A stretch of 64,000 nucleotides of DNA, taken from Castellaniella sp. Its GTDB lineage: Bacteria; Pseudomonadota; Gammaproteobacteria; Burkholderiales; Burkholderiaceae_B. The position numbers and the translations under genes are program-made. The notes under the pieces were generated by a model that saw nothing but the letters and a program-made list of their open reading frames with translations, searched no databases and had not been told where the DNA came from. The stretch spans positions 992,001-1,056,000 of the forward strand of contig NZ_JAUCCU010000001.1 in assembly GCF_034675845.1 (NCBI RefSeq), given 5' to 3'. Below are positions 15,868 to 25,778 of this stretch, piece by piece; the stretch's first letter is position 1; the number at the start of each line of letters is the position of its first letter.

Positions 15868-17352
15868 TCAGAAGCGCAAGGATTGCTGAATCACGCTGAT
15901 GCACAAAGCCATCAATCCACCTGGCAAAATGCCCAGGCCGATCACCAGCAGGCCATTGAGCGACATGATCCCCCGGGTAGCCACCGTTCCTGAGCTGAGC
16001 ATGACATTGTCATCGGGCTCATCAAAGTAGGCGGTCTTGACGATTCGCAGGTAATAGAAGGCGCCGATCAGTGACATCATGACCGCAAACACTGCCAGCC
16101 ATACATAGCCTGCGCCGATCAGCGCCTGCAGCACGACCAGCTTGGCATAAAAACCAGACAGCGGCGGAATGCCTGCCAACGAGAACATGGACAGCAGCAG
16201 TACCCCCGCCAGCAGCGGATTGCGACGGTTCAGGCCCTTGAGGTCGGAGATTTCCTCGCACTCGAAGCCCTGCCGCGACATCAGCAGAATCAAGCCAAAG
16301 GTGGACAGCGTCGTCAACACATAAATGACGATATAGAACAACGACGCCCCATAAGCAGCTGCGCTGGCCCCCGGTTGGCCATCATAGACGCCCGACAGCA
16401 GGCCCAGAAAGACAAAGCCCATGTGGGAAATGGTGGAATACGCCAACATGCGCTTGAAGTTGGTCTGGGCAATGGCGACGATATTGCCGATGGCCAGCGA
16501 CAGTGCCGCCATGATCAGCAGCATGGGCTGCCAGTCGATGGCAATGCCGTGCAAGGCCTCGATCAGCAGGCGCAGCATAATCGCAAAGGCAGCGAATTTC
16601 GGTGCAGCACCCACCAGCAGCGTGACGGTGGTCGGCGCTCCTTGGTAGACATCGGGCGTCCACATATGAAATGGCGCAGCGGTCAGCTTGAAGGCCAGGC
16701 CCGACACAATGAACACGACGCCAAACACCAGCGGCAGGCGCTCGGCGCCGCCTTCGCGGATGACCTGGGCGATTTCAGCCAGGCCGAGTTCCCCGGTGGC
16801 GCCATAAATCATGGACATGCCGTACAGCAGGATGCCCGAGGCCAGGCAGCCCAGCACATAGTATTTCATCGCCGCTTCGGTCGCGGGCAGATGATCGCGT
16901 CGCAGGGCCACCAAGGCATACAGGGCGAAGGACATGAGTTCGACCCCCAGATACACCGTCAGCATGCTGCCTGCCGAGATCATGATGAACTCGCCCAGCA
17001 GCATCAGCAAGGACAGGGAGTAAAGCTCGCCCCCGCGCAACAGCATATCGCGGTTCTCAGCATAGGCCCGGCCATAGATCAAAGTGACGGCCACCGCAAT
17101 GGCAGACAGGATCTTGAGAAAGTGCGCCAGGGAATCCGTGACGTAAAGATTACTGAAGGTACGTCCCTGGACGCCTTCGCCCCACTGGCCCCAGGAGACC
17201 ACCACGGCCACCAGCAAAGTGCCCATGGTCAGCATGAACGTCATGCGTCGCTGAGGTTCAGTACCAAAGGCGTCGATCAGCAGTACTGCCCCGGTCAGCA
17301 CCAGCAGAACAATCTCGGGGGTCGCCAGTGCGAAGTCGAAAAGATTTTGCAT
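15868..17352 (-). CDS. nuoN: NADH-quinone oxidoreductase subunit N
   Basis: A 494-residue antiporter-like membrane subunit of complex I, with about 14 transmembrane helices. Conserved proton-channel features include the Glu in helix 5 (YLGVELMSFALYALVA), lysine-bearing helices (FKLTAAPFHMWTPDVYQGAPT) and the discontinuous helix region around SHMGFVFLGL. It translocates protons in the membrane arm. It starts 12 bp after nuoM in the nuoA-N operon. Confidence 0.98.
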   Translation of the reverse strand: MQNLFDFALATPEIVLLVLTGAVLLIDAFGTEPQRRMTFMLTMGTLLVAVVVSWGQWGEGVQGRTFSNLYVTDSLAHFLKILSAIAVAVTLIYGRAYAENRDMLLRGGELYSLSLLMLLGEFIMISAGSMLTVYLGVELMSFALYALVALRRDHLPATEAAMKYYVLGCLASGILLYGMSMIYGATGELGLAEIAQVIREGGAERLPLVFGVVFIVSGLAFKLTAAPFHMWTPDVYQGAPTTVTLLVGAAPKFAAFAIMLRLLIEALHGIAIDWQPMLLIMAALSLAIGNIVAIAQTNFKRMLAYSTISHMGFVFLGLLSGVYDGQPGASAAAYGASLFYIVIYVLTTLSTFGLILLMSRQGFECEEISDLKGLNRRNPLLAGVLLLSMFSLAGIPPLSGFYAKLVVLQALIGAGYVWLAVFAVMMSLIGAFYYLRIVKTAYFDEPDDNVMLSSGTVATRGIMSLNGLLVIGLGILPGGLMALCISVIQQSLRF

Positions 17353-17364
17353 CGTGATTCCGGT

Positions 17365-18864
17365 CTACAGTTTGGATTGAGCGACGTGATCCAGCAGCGC
17401 CTGCACCGAGGGGTGCATCAGATCCGTGAAGAAACTGGGGTAGATCCCCATGAATAGCGTCAGGATGGCCAACAAGCCCAGAATCAGGAATTCGCGGCTG
17501 CAAATGTCCTTCATGCCATCGACCTGTTCGTTGACCACGGGGCCAAAGGCCACGCGTTTTACCATCCACAGAGAATACCCGGCACCCCAGATCAAGGCCG
17601 ATGCGGCCAGCAGACCGATCCAGAAGTTGTATTCCACAGCCCCCAGGATGACGGTGAATTCACCGACAAAACCACTGGTGCCGGGCAGACCGGCATTGGC
17701 CATGGAAAACAACACAAAAAAGGTGACGAAGCGCGGCATGCGATTGACGATGCCACCGTAGGCATCAATGCGACGCGTGTGCAGCCGGTCGTACATCACG
17801 CCGATACACATGAACATGGCCCCGGACACAAACCCGTGCGACAACATCTGGATGATGCCGCCTTCGAGGCCGGTGACGTTGAAGACAAAGAAACCCAGCG
17901 TGACAAAGCCCATGTGCGCCACAGACGAATAGGCCACCAGCTTCTTCATGTCGTCCTGGACGATGGCGACCAGCCCGATATAAATCACCGCTACCAGCGA
18001 CAGGGCGATCATCACCCCGGCCAGGCTGTGCGAGGCATCGGGTGCGATGGGCAGCGAGAAACGCAGGAAAGCATAGGCCCCGAGCTTCAGCATGATGGCG
18101 GCCAGTACGATGGACCCCCCGGTGGGGGCCTCGACGTGGGCGTCAGGCAGCCAGGTGTGGATGGGCCACATCGGGATCTTGACGGCAAAGGCTGCGAACA
18201 GCGCCACGAAGATGAACATCTGCTCGGTGTAGCCCAATGGCAGTTGGTGCCAGGTTGCCACATCGAACGAGCCATTGGCCGCATGCCACAGGTAGATGAA
18301 GGCGATCAGCGTGAGCAGCGACCCCATCAGGGTATACAGGAAGAACTTGAACGCAGCATACACGCGGTTGGGACCGCCCCAGGCGCCGATGATGATGTAC
18401 ATCGGAATCAGGGTGGCCTCGAAGAACACGTAGAACAGCATGCCGTCCTGCGCGCTGAAGACCCCGATCATCAGTCCCGACAGAATCAGAAAAGCCGCGT
18501 TGTACTGCGCCACACGGGATTTGATCACTTCCCAGCCCGCCAGAATGACGATGATGGTGATGAAGGCCGTGAGTAATACGAACCAGACCGAAATCCCGTC
18601 GATCCCCAGGTGGTAATTGAGGTTGAATGCCTCGACCCACGGGGTATTCTCGACGAACTGCATATCGGCCGTGCGGGGATTGAACCCCGTGTACAAGGGC
18701 AAGGTGACCAGCAGGCTGAGGATAGAGCCGACCAGCGACAGCACCCGGGCGGGGCCTAGATTGTTGTCGCGGCCAATCAGCAGGACGAGCAGACCAAAGA
18801 AGATCGGTAAAAAGATCGACAGGGTCAGCCAAGGAAGGGTAGAAGACGCCATTTCGCTAGCCAT
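17365..18864 (-). CDS. nuoM: NADH-quinone oxidoreductase subunit M
   Basis: A 499-residue antiporter-like membrane-arm subunit. Signatures are the helix-5 Glu in FYVFFEATLIPMYIIIGAWG, the lysine helix around AVKIPMWPIHTWLPDAHVEA, and YSSVAHMGFVTLG. The ATG at 18864 overlaps the nuoL stop by one base (TGATG); an upstream in-frame TTG is less likely. It forms one of the proton-pumping modules between NuoL and NuoN. Confidence 0.98.
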   Translation of the reverse strand: MASEMASSTLPWLTLSIFLPIFFGLLVLLIGRDNNLGPARVLSLVGSILSLLVTLPLYTGFNPRTADMQFVENTPWVEAFNLNYHLGIDGISVWFVLLTAFITIIVILAGWEVIKSRVAQYNAAFLILSGLMIGVFSAQDGMLFYVFFEATLIPMYIIIGAWGGPNRVYAAFKFFLYTLMGSLLTLIAFIYLWHAANGSFDVATWHQLPLGYTEQMFIFVALFAAFAVKIPMWPIHTWLPDAHVEAPTGGSIVLAAIMLKLGAYAFLRFSLPIAPDASHSLAGVMIALSLVAVIYIGLVAIVQDDMKKLVAYSSVAHMGFVTLGFFVFNVTGLEGGIIQMLSHGFVSGAMFMCIGVMYDRLHTRRIDAYGGIVNRMPRFVTFFVLFSMANAGLPGTSGFVGEFTVILGAVEYNFWIGLLAASALIWGAGYSLWMVKRVAFGPVVNEQVDGMKDICSREFLILGLLAILTLFMGIYPSFFTDLMHPSVQALLDHVAQSKL

Positions 18865-20900
18865 CAAGGAACCATCAGGACGAAGAATGTGAGAAACACC
18901 ATGATGCCGATGATCATGGCGAAGGCGTAGTGGTAGATGTAGCCGGACTGCAGCAGACGGACAGTGGCGGCGGTCGCCCCCACCAGCCGAGCACTGCCAT
19001 TGACGATGATGCCGTCGATGATGCCGCGATCACCACCCTGCCACAGGCCTCGGCCCAGAGCACGGGCGAAGCGGGCCACGATCTGCTCGTTGAACCAATC
19101 AAAGTAGTACTTGTTGTCCAACAGACGATAGACCGGCGCAAAGACGCGGGCGAAGGCCGCCGGCACCGCCGGATTGACCAGCCAGCAATACCAGGCCACC
19201 ACCAGCCCAGCCAGCAACAGCACGATCGGGAACGCCGTGAAGCCATGCAGGCCATAGGCGACCCAACCATGCCATTCGGCGGTCAAGGCAGCCATGGCGG
19301 GGTGCTGGGCCAGTACCGTGATGGATTGCCCAAAGTAGCCGTCGAACAGCAAGGGATCAACAAACCAGACACCCGCCACGACCGACATAAAGGCCAGAAT
19401 GACCAGCGGCACGGTGACCACCCAAGGAGATTCCTTGGGTTCGGCACCATGCAGAGCATGGATGCCCGGACCATCGCCATGGTTGGTCCAATGACCTTCA
19501 TCGTGAGCATGGTCTTCGTGGTGATTCTGGTGGTAGCGGGGTTTGCCGTGAAATACCAGGAACAACAGGCGGAAGGAATACAGCGAGGTGACGAACACAC
19601 CGCACAAGGTCATGACGTAGGCAAAGCCCGCGCCTGGGACGTTCGCGGCATGGACAGCGGAAATAATGCTTTCCTTGGAGTAATAGCCGGAGAAGAACGG
19701 CGTCCCGACCAAGGCCAGACTGCCGATCAGCATCGTGATCCAGGTGATCGGCATGCGCTTCCACAGCCCGCCCATGTGACGCATGTCCTGATCGTGCAAC
19801 ATGCCCATGATGACCGAGCCGGCGCCCAGGAACAGCAGCGCCTTGAAGAAAGCGTGGGTCATCAAGTGGAAGATGGCGACCGAGTAGGCCGAAGCGCCCA
19901 GCGCCACCACCATATAGCCCAACTGGGACAGGGTGGAATAAGCCACCACGCGCTTGATGTCGTTCTGGATGACCCCCAGGATACCCAGGAAGAAGGCCCC
20001 AAAGGCACCGATCACCAGCATCACGGATAGCGCTGTGTCGGAGAGTTCGTAGAGTGGTGAAAACCGCGCCACCATGAAGATACCGGCCGTCACCATCGTG
20101 GCGGCGTGGATCAGGGCGGAAATCGGGGTCGGGCCTTCCATCGAGTCGGGCAGCCAGACGTGCAGCGGCGCTTGAGCGGATTTACCCATGGCACCCACAA
20201 ACAGGCACAGACAGGCCACCGTCAGCATCTGCCAGTCGGTCCCCGGGAAGACGATTGCCCCCAGACGGTCAGCCTGGGCAAAGACCTCGGTGTAGTTCAG
20301 GCTGCCGGTGTAGGCGTACAGCAGGCCTATGCCCAGCACAAAGCCGAAATCGCCCACGCGGTTGACCATGAAGGCCTTGAGGTTGGCGAACACAGCGGAG
20401 GGCTTCGAGTAATAAAAACCGATCAGCAGATAGGACACCAGACCGACGGCTTCCCAGCCGAAGAACAGCTGCAGCATATTGTTCGACATCACCAGCATCA
20501 GCATGGAGAACGTGAACAGGGAAATATAAGAGAAGAAACGGTTATAGCCGGGGTCTTCTGCCATGTAGCCTATGGTGTAGATGTGCACCATCAGCGACAC
20601 GCCGGTGACCACCACCATCATCAGGGCAGTCAGGGAATCGATCAGAAAGCCGATCTCGAACTTATACGGCCCGATCATGGACCAGGTATAGATGGTGCCA
20701 TTGAAGGTCTGCCCATCCATCACCTGTTGCAGCACGATCAACGAACCGACAAACGAAATCAACACCCCCAGGATGGTCAGGCCATGGGCAGCGCGTCGAC
20801 AGATCCAGGACCCCATGAAGCCGGTGCCGAAAAAACCGACCACCAGCGCTGTCGCCAGCGGAGCCAGCGCAATCAATAAATAAAGACTTTGTGCAGACAT
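18864..20900 (-). CDS. nuoL: NADH-quinone oxidoreductase subunit L
   Basis: A 678-residue distal antiporter-like subunit. It has the helix-5 Glu (FFGWEAVGLVSYLLIGFYY), the lysine-bearing GKSAQAPLHVWLPDSMEGPTPISALIHAATMV signature (about 235-265), YSTLSQLGYMVVALG, and the C-terminal extension that forms the lateral helix along NuoM and NuoN. A His/Asp-rich loop (about residues 455-480: HQNHHEDHAHDEGHW) lies between helices and is common in proteobacterial NuoL. It begins 7 bp after nuoK. Confidence 0.98.
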   Translation of the reverse strand: MSAQSLYLLIALAPLATALVVGFFGTGFMGSWICRRAAHGLTILGVLISFVGSLIVLQQVMDGQTFNGTIYTWSMIGPYKFEIGFLIDSLTALMMVVVTGVSLMVHIYTIGYMAEDPGYNRFFSYISLFTFSMLMLVMSNNMLQLFFGWEAVGLVSYLLIGFYYSKPSAVFANLKAFMVNRVGDFGFVLGIGLLYAYTGSLNYTEVFAQADRLGAIVFPGTDWQMLTVACLCLFVGAMGKSAQAPLHVWLPDSMEGPTPISALIHAATMVTAGIFMVARFSPLYELSDTALSVMLVIGAFGAFFLGILGVIQNDIKRVVAYSTLSQLGYMVVALGASAYSVAIFHLMTHAFFKALLFLGAGSVIMGMLHDQDMRHMGGLWKRMPITWITMLIGSLALVGTPFFSGYYSKESIISAVHAANVPGAGFAYVMTLCGVFVTSLYSFRLLFLVFHGKPRYHQNHHEDHAHDEGHWTNHGDGPGIHALHGAEPKESPWVVTVPLVILAFMSVVAGVWFVDPLLFDGYFGQSITVLAQHPAMAALTAEWHGWVAYGLHGFTAFPIVLLLAGLVVAWYCWLVNPAVPAAFARVFAPVYRLLDNKYYFDWFNEQIVARFARALGRGLWQGGDRGIIDGIIVNGSARLVGATAATVRLLQSGYIYHYAFAMIIGIMVFLTFFVLMVP

Positions 20901-20907
20901 GGTGTCC

Positions 20908-21219
20908 TTACCCCTTCAGCTGGTCAAGCTTGTCAACACTGATGTTGCTGAGATTACGGAACAGCAGCACCAGAATGGCCAGCCCGATGGCAGCCTCGGC
21001 GGCAGCGACGGTCAGCACGAAAAACACGAATACCTGCCCGTCAGGATTGCCCGACCAGGCGGAAAACGCGACAAAATTCATGTTGGCGGAGAGCAGAATG
21101 AGCTCGATCGACATCAGCAGCACGATCAGGTTGCGCCGATTGAGAAAAAACCCGAATACACCCGTGGCAAACAGGATTGCCCCGACAATCAGATAATGGC
21201 TAAGTCCGATTTCCATCAT
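20908..21219 (-). CDS. nuoK: NADH-quinone oxidoreductase subunit K
   Basis: A 103-residue three-helix membrane subunit (the mitochondrial ND4L counterpart). The conserved glutamates of helices 2 and 3 are in MSIELILLSANMNFVAF and AAAEAAIGLAILVLL; they belong to the central hydrophilic proton axis. The start overlaps the nuoJ stop by 4 bases (ATGA). Confidence 0.97.
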   Translation of the reverse strand: MMEIGLSHYLIVGAILFATGVFGFFLNRRNLIVLLMSIELILLSANMNFVAFSAWSGNPDGQVFVFFVLTVAAAEAAIGLAILVLLFRNLSNISVDKLDQLKG

Positions 21220-21839
21220 TTTTCGGCTCCTTCGGATTCGGCTGGGGTATCCACCACGGTGGCCATCTGCACCACGCGGATGCGATCGGCAGCCTTGACC
21301 CGAACCTGGCGGTTGGGGTGGGTGCGTTTATAGTCGGTGCGGGCGCGCATGGTCAGGGCAATGGCGGCAATCATACCCACCAGCAGGATCAGCCCACCAA
21401 TCTGCACGGCATACGCGAAATGCGTGTACATGGCGGTCCCCAGCACCAGGGTATTGTCGACGTTATCAGCCGGCAATTGCAGCGGCGGCGCATTGCCCCA
21501 GGCACGCAGCACCACAAAGACCATTTCGGCCACCATGATCCCACCGATGACCAGCCCCAAAGGCAGATAGACCTTCATGCCGCTCTGGAGGCCTTCCAGG
21601 CGCATGTCCAGCATCATCACCACGAACAGGAACAGCACCATCACGGCGCCGACATAGACGATCACCAGGGCCAAGGCCAGGAACTCGGCCTGGATCAGCA
21701 TCCACATCATGGAGGCTGTGAAAAAGGCCAGAATCAGGTGCAAGACCCCAGTGACGGGGCTGGTAGCCGTGATGACGCGAAACGCCGCCACGACCAGCAC
21801 AATGGCCAACAGATAAAAAAGAATTGAATCAAAACTCAT
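21216..21839 (-). CDS. nuoJ: NADH-quinone oxidoreductase subunit J
   Basis: A 207-residue five-helix subunit (ND6 counterpart). The start at 21839 gives MSFDSILFYLLAIVLVVAAF, the usual NuoJ N-terminus; the open frame runs further upstream but overlaps nuoI and is not family-like. The conserved helix 3 VIVYVGAVMVLFLFVVMML with its Tyr and Val-Gly pi-bulge region is present. The C-terminal tail after the last helix is hydrophilic, about 50 residues. Confidence 0.96.
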   Translation of the reverse strand: MSFDSILFYLLAIVLVVAAFRVITATSPVTGVLHLILAFFTASMMWMLIQAEFLALALVIVYVGAVMVLFLFVVMMLDMRLEGLQSGMKVYLPLGLVIGGIMVAEMVFVVLRAWGNAPPLQLPADNVDNTLVLGTAMYTHFAYAVQIGGLILLVGMIAAIALTMRARTDYKRTHPNRQVRVKAADRIRVVQMATVVDTPAESEGAEK

Positions 21840-21855
21840 GGTCGGTCTTCCGGCA

Positions 21856-22344
21856 TCAGCGATAAGGTGCGTCGGCGGCGCGACGGGCGGCGATTTCCGG
21901 CTCGTAGCGATCCCCCACGGCCAGCAGCATGTCCTTGGTGTAGTACAGATCACCTCGTTTTTCGCCGTGGTATTCGTACAGATGGGTCTCGACGATGGCA
22001 TCGGTCGGACAGGCTTCTTCGCAGAAACCACAGAAGATGCACTTGGCCAGATCGATATCGTAGCGTGTGGTGCGACGGCTGCCGTCCTCGCGCTGTTCTG
22101 ATTCGATGGTAATGGCCAATGCCGGACAGACGGCCTCGCAAAGCTTGCAGGCAATGCAACGTTCCTCGCCGTTATCGTAGCGGCGCTGCGCATGCAGACC
22201 ACGGAAACGCGGCGACGTAGGCGTGTTTTCCATCGGGTAGCGCAAGGTGATCTTGCGCTTGAAGAAGTATTTGCCCGTCAGGCGCATGCCTTCGAGCATT
22301 TCCTTCAGCATCAGACTGCCGAAGAAGTCTTTGATTGCTTCCAT
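21856..22344 (-). CDS. nuoI: NADH-quinone oxidoreductase subunit I (two [4Fe-4S])
   Basis: A 162-residue ferredoxin-like subunit of the peripheral arm. It carries two CxxCxxCxxxCP motifs, ERCIACKLCEAVCPALAI and AKCIFCGFCEEACPTDAI, binding clusters N6a and N6b that pass electrons from NuoG to NuoB. The N-terminal amphipathic segment typical of the family is present. It lies between nuoH and nuoJ with short spacers. Confidence 0.98.
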   Translation of the reverse strand: MEAIKDFFGSLMLKEMLEGMRLTGKYFFKRKITLRYPMENTPTSPRFRGLHAQRRYDNGEERCIACKLCEAVCPALAITIESEQREDGSRRTTRYDIDLAKCIFCGFCEEACPTDAIVETHLYEYHGEKRGDLYYTKDMLLAVGDRYEPEIAARRAADAPYR

Positions 22345-22354
22345 GATGATCCCC

Positions 22355-23431
22355 TTACTGCTGCCAGATGTTCCAGGGCGTCTGCATCCAGATCGCCACC
22401 ACCACCAGCCAGACCCCCGTCAGGGGGATGAAGACCTTCCAGCCCAGACGCATGATCTGGTCGTAGCGGTAGCGCGGGAAGGTGGCGCGGAACCAAATGA
22501 ACATGGATACGACGACAAAGGTCTTGATGCCCAGCCAGAGCCAGCCCGGCACCCAGGTAAAGGGCGCGATATCCAGCGGCGGCAGCCAGCCGCCCAGGAA
22601 CATGACCGCTGCCATGGCCGACAGCAAAATCATATTGGCATATTCGCCCAGGAAGAACAGGGCGAAGCCCATGCCCGAGTATTCGACCATATGGCCGGCG
22701 ACGATTTCGGACTCGCACTCAGCCATGTCGAAGGGGTGGCGGTTGGTTTCGGCCACCGAAGCGATGATGTAGATGATGAACAGCGGGAACAGCGGCAGCC
22801 AGTTCCAGGACAGAATGCTGACGCCATGATCGGCAAACCAGCCCATCCCCTGCCCCTGGACGATGCCAGAGAGATTCAGTGTGCCCGAGACCAGCAGCAC
22901 CGTCACCAGGACAAAGCCCACCGCCAATTCGTAGGAAACCATCTGAGCCGAAGCGCGCAGGGCAGCCAACAGAGCGTATTTGGAATTGGACGCCCAGCCA
23001 GCCACAATCACGCCGTACACACCGACCGACGTGATGGCCAGGATGAACAGCAGTCCGGCATTGATGTTGGCCAGCACGACTTCAGGCTGGAACGGAATCA
23101 CCGCCCAGGCCGCCAGCGCCGGTGTCAGCGTCACAATGGGCGCCACAATATACAGGACCGGGTTGGCTTTGCTGGGGACGATGAGTTCCTTGGTCAGCAG
23201 CTTGAACACATCGGCAAACGGCTGCAACAGGCCGCGATAGCCGACGCGGTTAGGCCCCAGGCGCACGTGCATGAAGCCGATCATCTTGCGTTCCCAGTAC
23301 GTGAGATAAGCCACGCACAGGATGATGGGGACGGCAATGACGACGATTTTCACCAGCGTCCAGACCACCAGCCAAGGGGTGGCACCGATCATCTCGGTAC
23401 CGTAGGCGTTAAGGATATTCAACCAGTCCAT
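22355..23431 (-). CDS. nuoH: NADH-quinone oxidoreductase subunit H
   Basis: A 358-residue eight-helix membrane subunit (ND1 counterpart) forming much of the quinone chamber. Signatures include TYWERKMIGFMHVRLGPNRVGYRGLLQPFADVFKLL near the N-terminus and AETNRHPFDMAECESEIVAG, with the acidic E-channel residues. The start overlaps the nuoG stop (TAATG). Confidence 0.98.
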   Translation of the reverse strand: MDWLNILNAYGTEMIGATPWLVVWTLVKIVVIAVPIILCVAYLTYWERKMIGFMHVRLGPNRVGYRGLLQPFADVFKLLTKELIVPSKANPVLYIVAPIVTLTPALAAWAVIPFQPEVVLANINAGLLFILAITSVGVYGVIVAGWASNSKYALLAALRASAQMVSYELAVGFVLVTVLLVSGTLNLSGIVQGQGMGWFADHGVSILSWNWLPLFPLFIIYIIASVAETNRHPFDMAECESEIVAGHMVEYSGMGFALFFLGEYANMILLSAMAAVMFLGGWLPPLDIAPFTWVPGWLWLGIKTFVVVSMFIWFRATFPRYRYDQIMRLGWKVFIPLTGVWLVVVAIWMQTPWNIWQQ

Positions 23432-25764
23432 TAGCGTCGCTCCAGCTGGATGGCACCTGAGCCCATGCCCAGGGCTGCGGTCTGTTCAAAGGCGCCGGCG
23501 ATACGCACAGCATCGTCAGCCACGGTATCGTCCCGGGCAGCAGTCAGGTCCACCGATCCGTGGACACTGGACACCCGCACGGCATCACCGGCGGACAAGC
23601 CCTGCGCCTGCAGCGTGGCGGCATTCATGGCGGCCTGCGGCGGCGCCGAATTGATGTGTTCCTGCAGCGGCTGCGATCGGCGCACCAAGGCATCCGTGCG
23701 ATAGATGGGGAGTTCGGCCACACGTTCGAGGCCAACTGCCTGAGCGGCGGCCACGCCCGGTGCCTGGCGGATCTCGTTGGACAGGCGTCCATCCACCCCA
23801 CCGACCATCACCGTGTCGCGCACAGATTCGGAGGTCTCGTCGTCGAAGCCTTGCAGCCCCAGGAGATTGCCCAGCACGCGCAGCACCTTCCAGCCCGGAC
23901 GGGTATCGCCCACCGGGGCAGCCACGCCCTTGAAGCTTTGCACTCGGCCTTCGGCATTGACAAAAGAACCGGAGGTCTCGGTGAACGGCGCGATCGGCAG
24001 CATGACGTCAGCCCAATCCTCGGCCGCCGAACGGAACGCCGTGAAGGCCACGGCCATGGCCGAGCCTTGCAGCGCACGCACGGCGCGTTCGCCGAGCTCG
24101 CTGTCCAGGCGCGGTTCGGCATGCAGCACCAGATACGTCTTAAGCGGATCACCACCCAGCATCTGGCGGGCATTTAAGCCGCCAGCGGCAGGCACTGCAC
24201 CGGCCAGATAGCCACCCACCGTATTGCCGCCCGAGGTCAGGAAGCCGAAGCGTCCTCCTGCCAGTTGAGCGATCAACTGGGCATTGGCAGCCAGCAAGGC
24301 AACCTGATCGTCGGACACGGCCAGGTTGCCCATGAAAACAGCCACGCGTTCGCCCGAAGCCAGGCTATCGGCGATGGCGCGAGCGGCATCGCCTGGTTGG
24401 ACGCCCGTGAGGGTGTCGGGCAGCGGCTGGGACTTCAGTGCGGCCAAGGCCACGGCGATTTCAGCCAGTGCCTGAACCACGCCGGAGGGCTTGACCGTGA
24501 TGCGACCGGCGACAGGCACCAGCGGGTCCGTCGCCACGCTATCAACCAGCGAAAGTTGCATGCCCTGTTTAGCGGCCTGGCGCAGACGCTGGGCCATCAG
24601 GGGGTGGTCTTTGCGCAGGAAGGAGCCCACCACCAGGGCGCGGTCCAGCGTATTGAGATCGGCAATCGGCATGCCCAACCAAGGAGCACCACCCCGCACG
24701 GCGTCCAGGGCCGCGCTATCGCCGCGCAGACGGAAGTCGATGTTCTCGGAGCCCAGGGCGCGAGTCAGACGCGCCAGCAAGGCGAGTTCTTCAAGAGTAG
24801 CGGTTTCGGTGCCCAGGACACCGATCTGGCTGGCGCCACCGTCTTCGCGCACCTGATTCAGGCCGGTCACCACGGACTGCAGGGCGTCGGACCAGGAGGC
24901 CTCGTGCCACTGGCCATCGCAGCCACGCACCATGGGGTGCTGCAGGCGATCCTCGACGTACAGACCAGCATACGAGAAGCGGTCACGGTCGCTGATCCAG
25001 CATTCGTTGATCGGCTCGTTTTCAAAAGGCACCACGCGCAGGACGCGGTCCATCTTGCTTTGCACGACCAGATTGGCCCCAACGCTGTCATGCGGGCTGA
25101 TGGAACGGCGACGGGCGAGTTCCCAGGTACGCGCACCCATCATGAAGGGCTTGGACAGCAAGGCCCCCACCGGACAGACGTCAATCATATTGCCGGAGAG
25201 TTCGGATTCGACGGCCTCGCCCACAAACGTGGTGATTTCGGAGAATTCACCCCGATTGAGCATGCCGATTTCCATGATGCCGCCGATTTCCTGGCCCACG
25301 CGTACGCAGCGGGTGCAGTGAATGCAACGCTGCATTTGTTCGGCTGAAATCAGTGGGCCCATGGGCTTATGGAAGACCACGCGCTTGGTTTCCTTGTAGC
25401 GCGAGGCGGATTCGCCATAGCCCATGGCCAGATCCTGCAGCTGGCATTCGCCACCCTGATCGCACACGGGGCAATCCAGGGGGTGATTGATCAGCAGGAA
25501 CTCCATCACGGCGCGTTGCGCCTCGACGGCTTTGGGAGATCGCGTGTACACCACCATGCCGTTGGTGACTGGTGTGGCACAGGCCGGCAGTTGTTTGGGG
25601 GCCTTTTCGACCTCGACCAGACACATGCGGCAGTTGGCGGCAATGCTGAGTTTCTTGTGATAACAGAAATGCGGAATGTACAGCCCGGCCGCATGAGCAG
25701 CCTGGATGACCATGCTGCCTTCTTCGGCTTGGACTTTGAGCCCATCAATGGTGAGTTCTACCAT
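23431..25764 (-). CDS. nuoG: NADH-quinone oxidoreductase subunit G
   Basis: A 777-residue peripheral-arm subunit. The N-terminal [2Fe-2S] ferredoxin domain has CYHKKLSIAANCRMCLVEVE, followed by the His-Cys3 [4Fe-4S] N5 region (HPLDCPVCDQGGECQLQD) and a CIHCTRCVRVGQEIGG plus CPVGAL region binding N4. A molybdopterin-oxidoreductase-like fold without cofactor fills the C-terminal half. The C-terminal part is less conserved, as is normal for the family. Confidence 0.97.
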   Translation of the reverse strand: MVELTIDGLKVQAEEGSMVIQAAHAAGLYIPHFCYHKKLSIAANCRMCLVEVEKAPKQLPACATPVTNGMVVYTRSPKAVEAQRAVMEFLLINHPLDCPVCDQGGECQLQDLAMGYGESASRYKETKRVVFHKPMGPLISAEQMQRCIHCTRCVRVGQEIGGIMEIGMLNRGEFSEITTFVGEAVESELSGNMIDVCPVGALLSKPFMMGARTWELARRRSISPHDSVGANLVVQSKMDRVLRVVPFENEPINECWISDRDRFSYAGLYVEDRLQHPMVRGCDGQWHEASWSDALQSVVTGLNQVREDGGASQIGVLGTETATLEELALLARLTRALGSENIDFRLRGDSAALDAVRGGAPWLGMPIADLNTLDRALVVGSFLRKDHPLMAQRLRQAAKQGMQLSLVDSVATDPLVPVAGRITVKPSGVVQALAEIAVALAALKSQPLPDTLTGVQPGDAARAIADSLASGERVAVFMGNLAVSDDQVALLAANAQLIAQLAGGRFGFLTSGGNTVGGYLAGAVPAAGGLNARQMLGGDPLKTYLVLHAEPRLDSELGERAVRALQGSAMAVAFTAFRSAAEDWADVMLPIAPFTETSGSFVNAEGRVQSFKGVAAPVGDTRPGWKVLRVLGNLLGLQGFDDETSESVRDTVMVGGVDGRLSNEIRQAPGVAAAQAVGLERVAELPIYRTDALVRRSQPLQEHINSAPPQAAMNAATLQAQGLSAGDAVRVSSVHGSVDLTAARDDTVADDAVRIAGAFEQTAALGMGSGAIQLERR

Positions 25765-25778
25765 GGCTTGTCCTGACC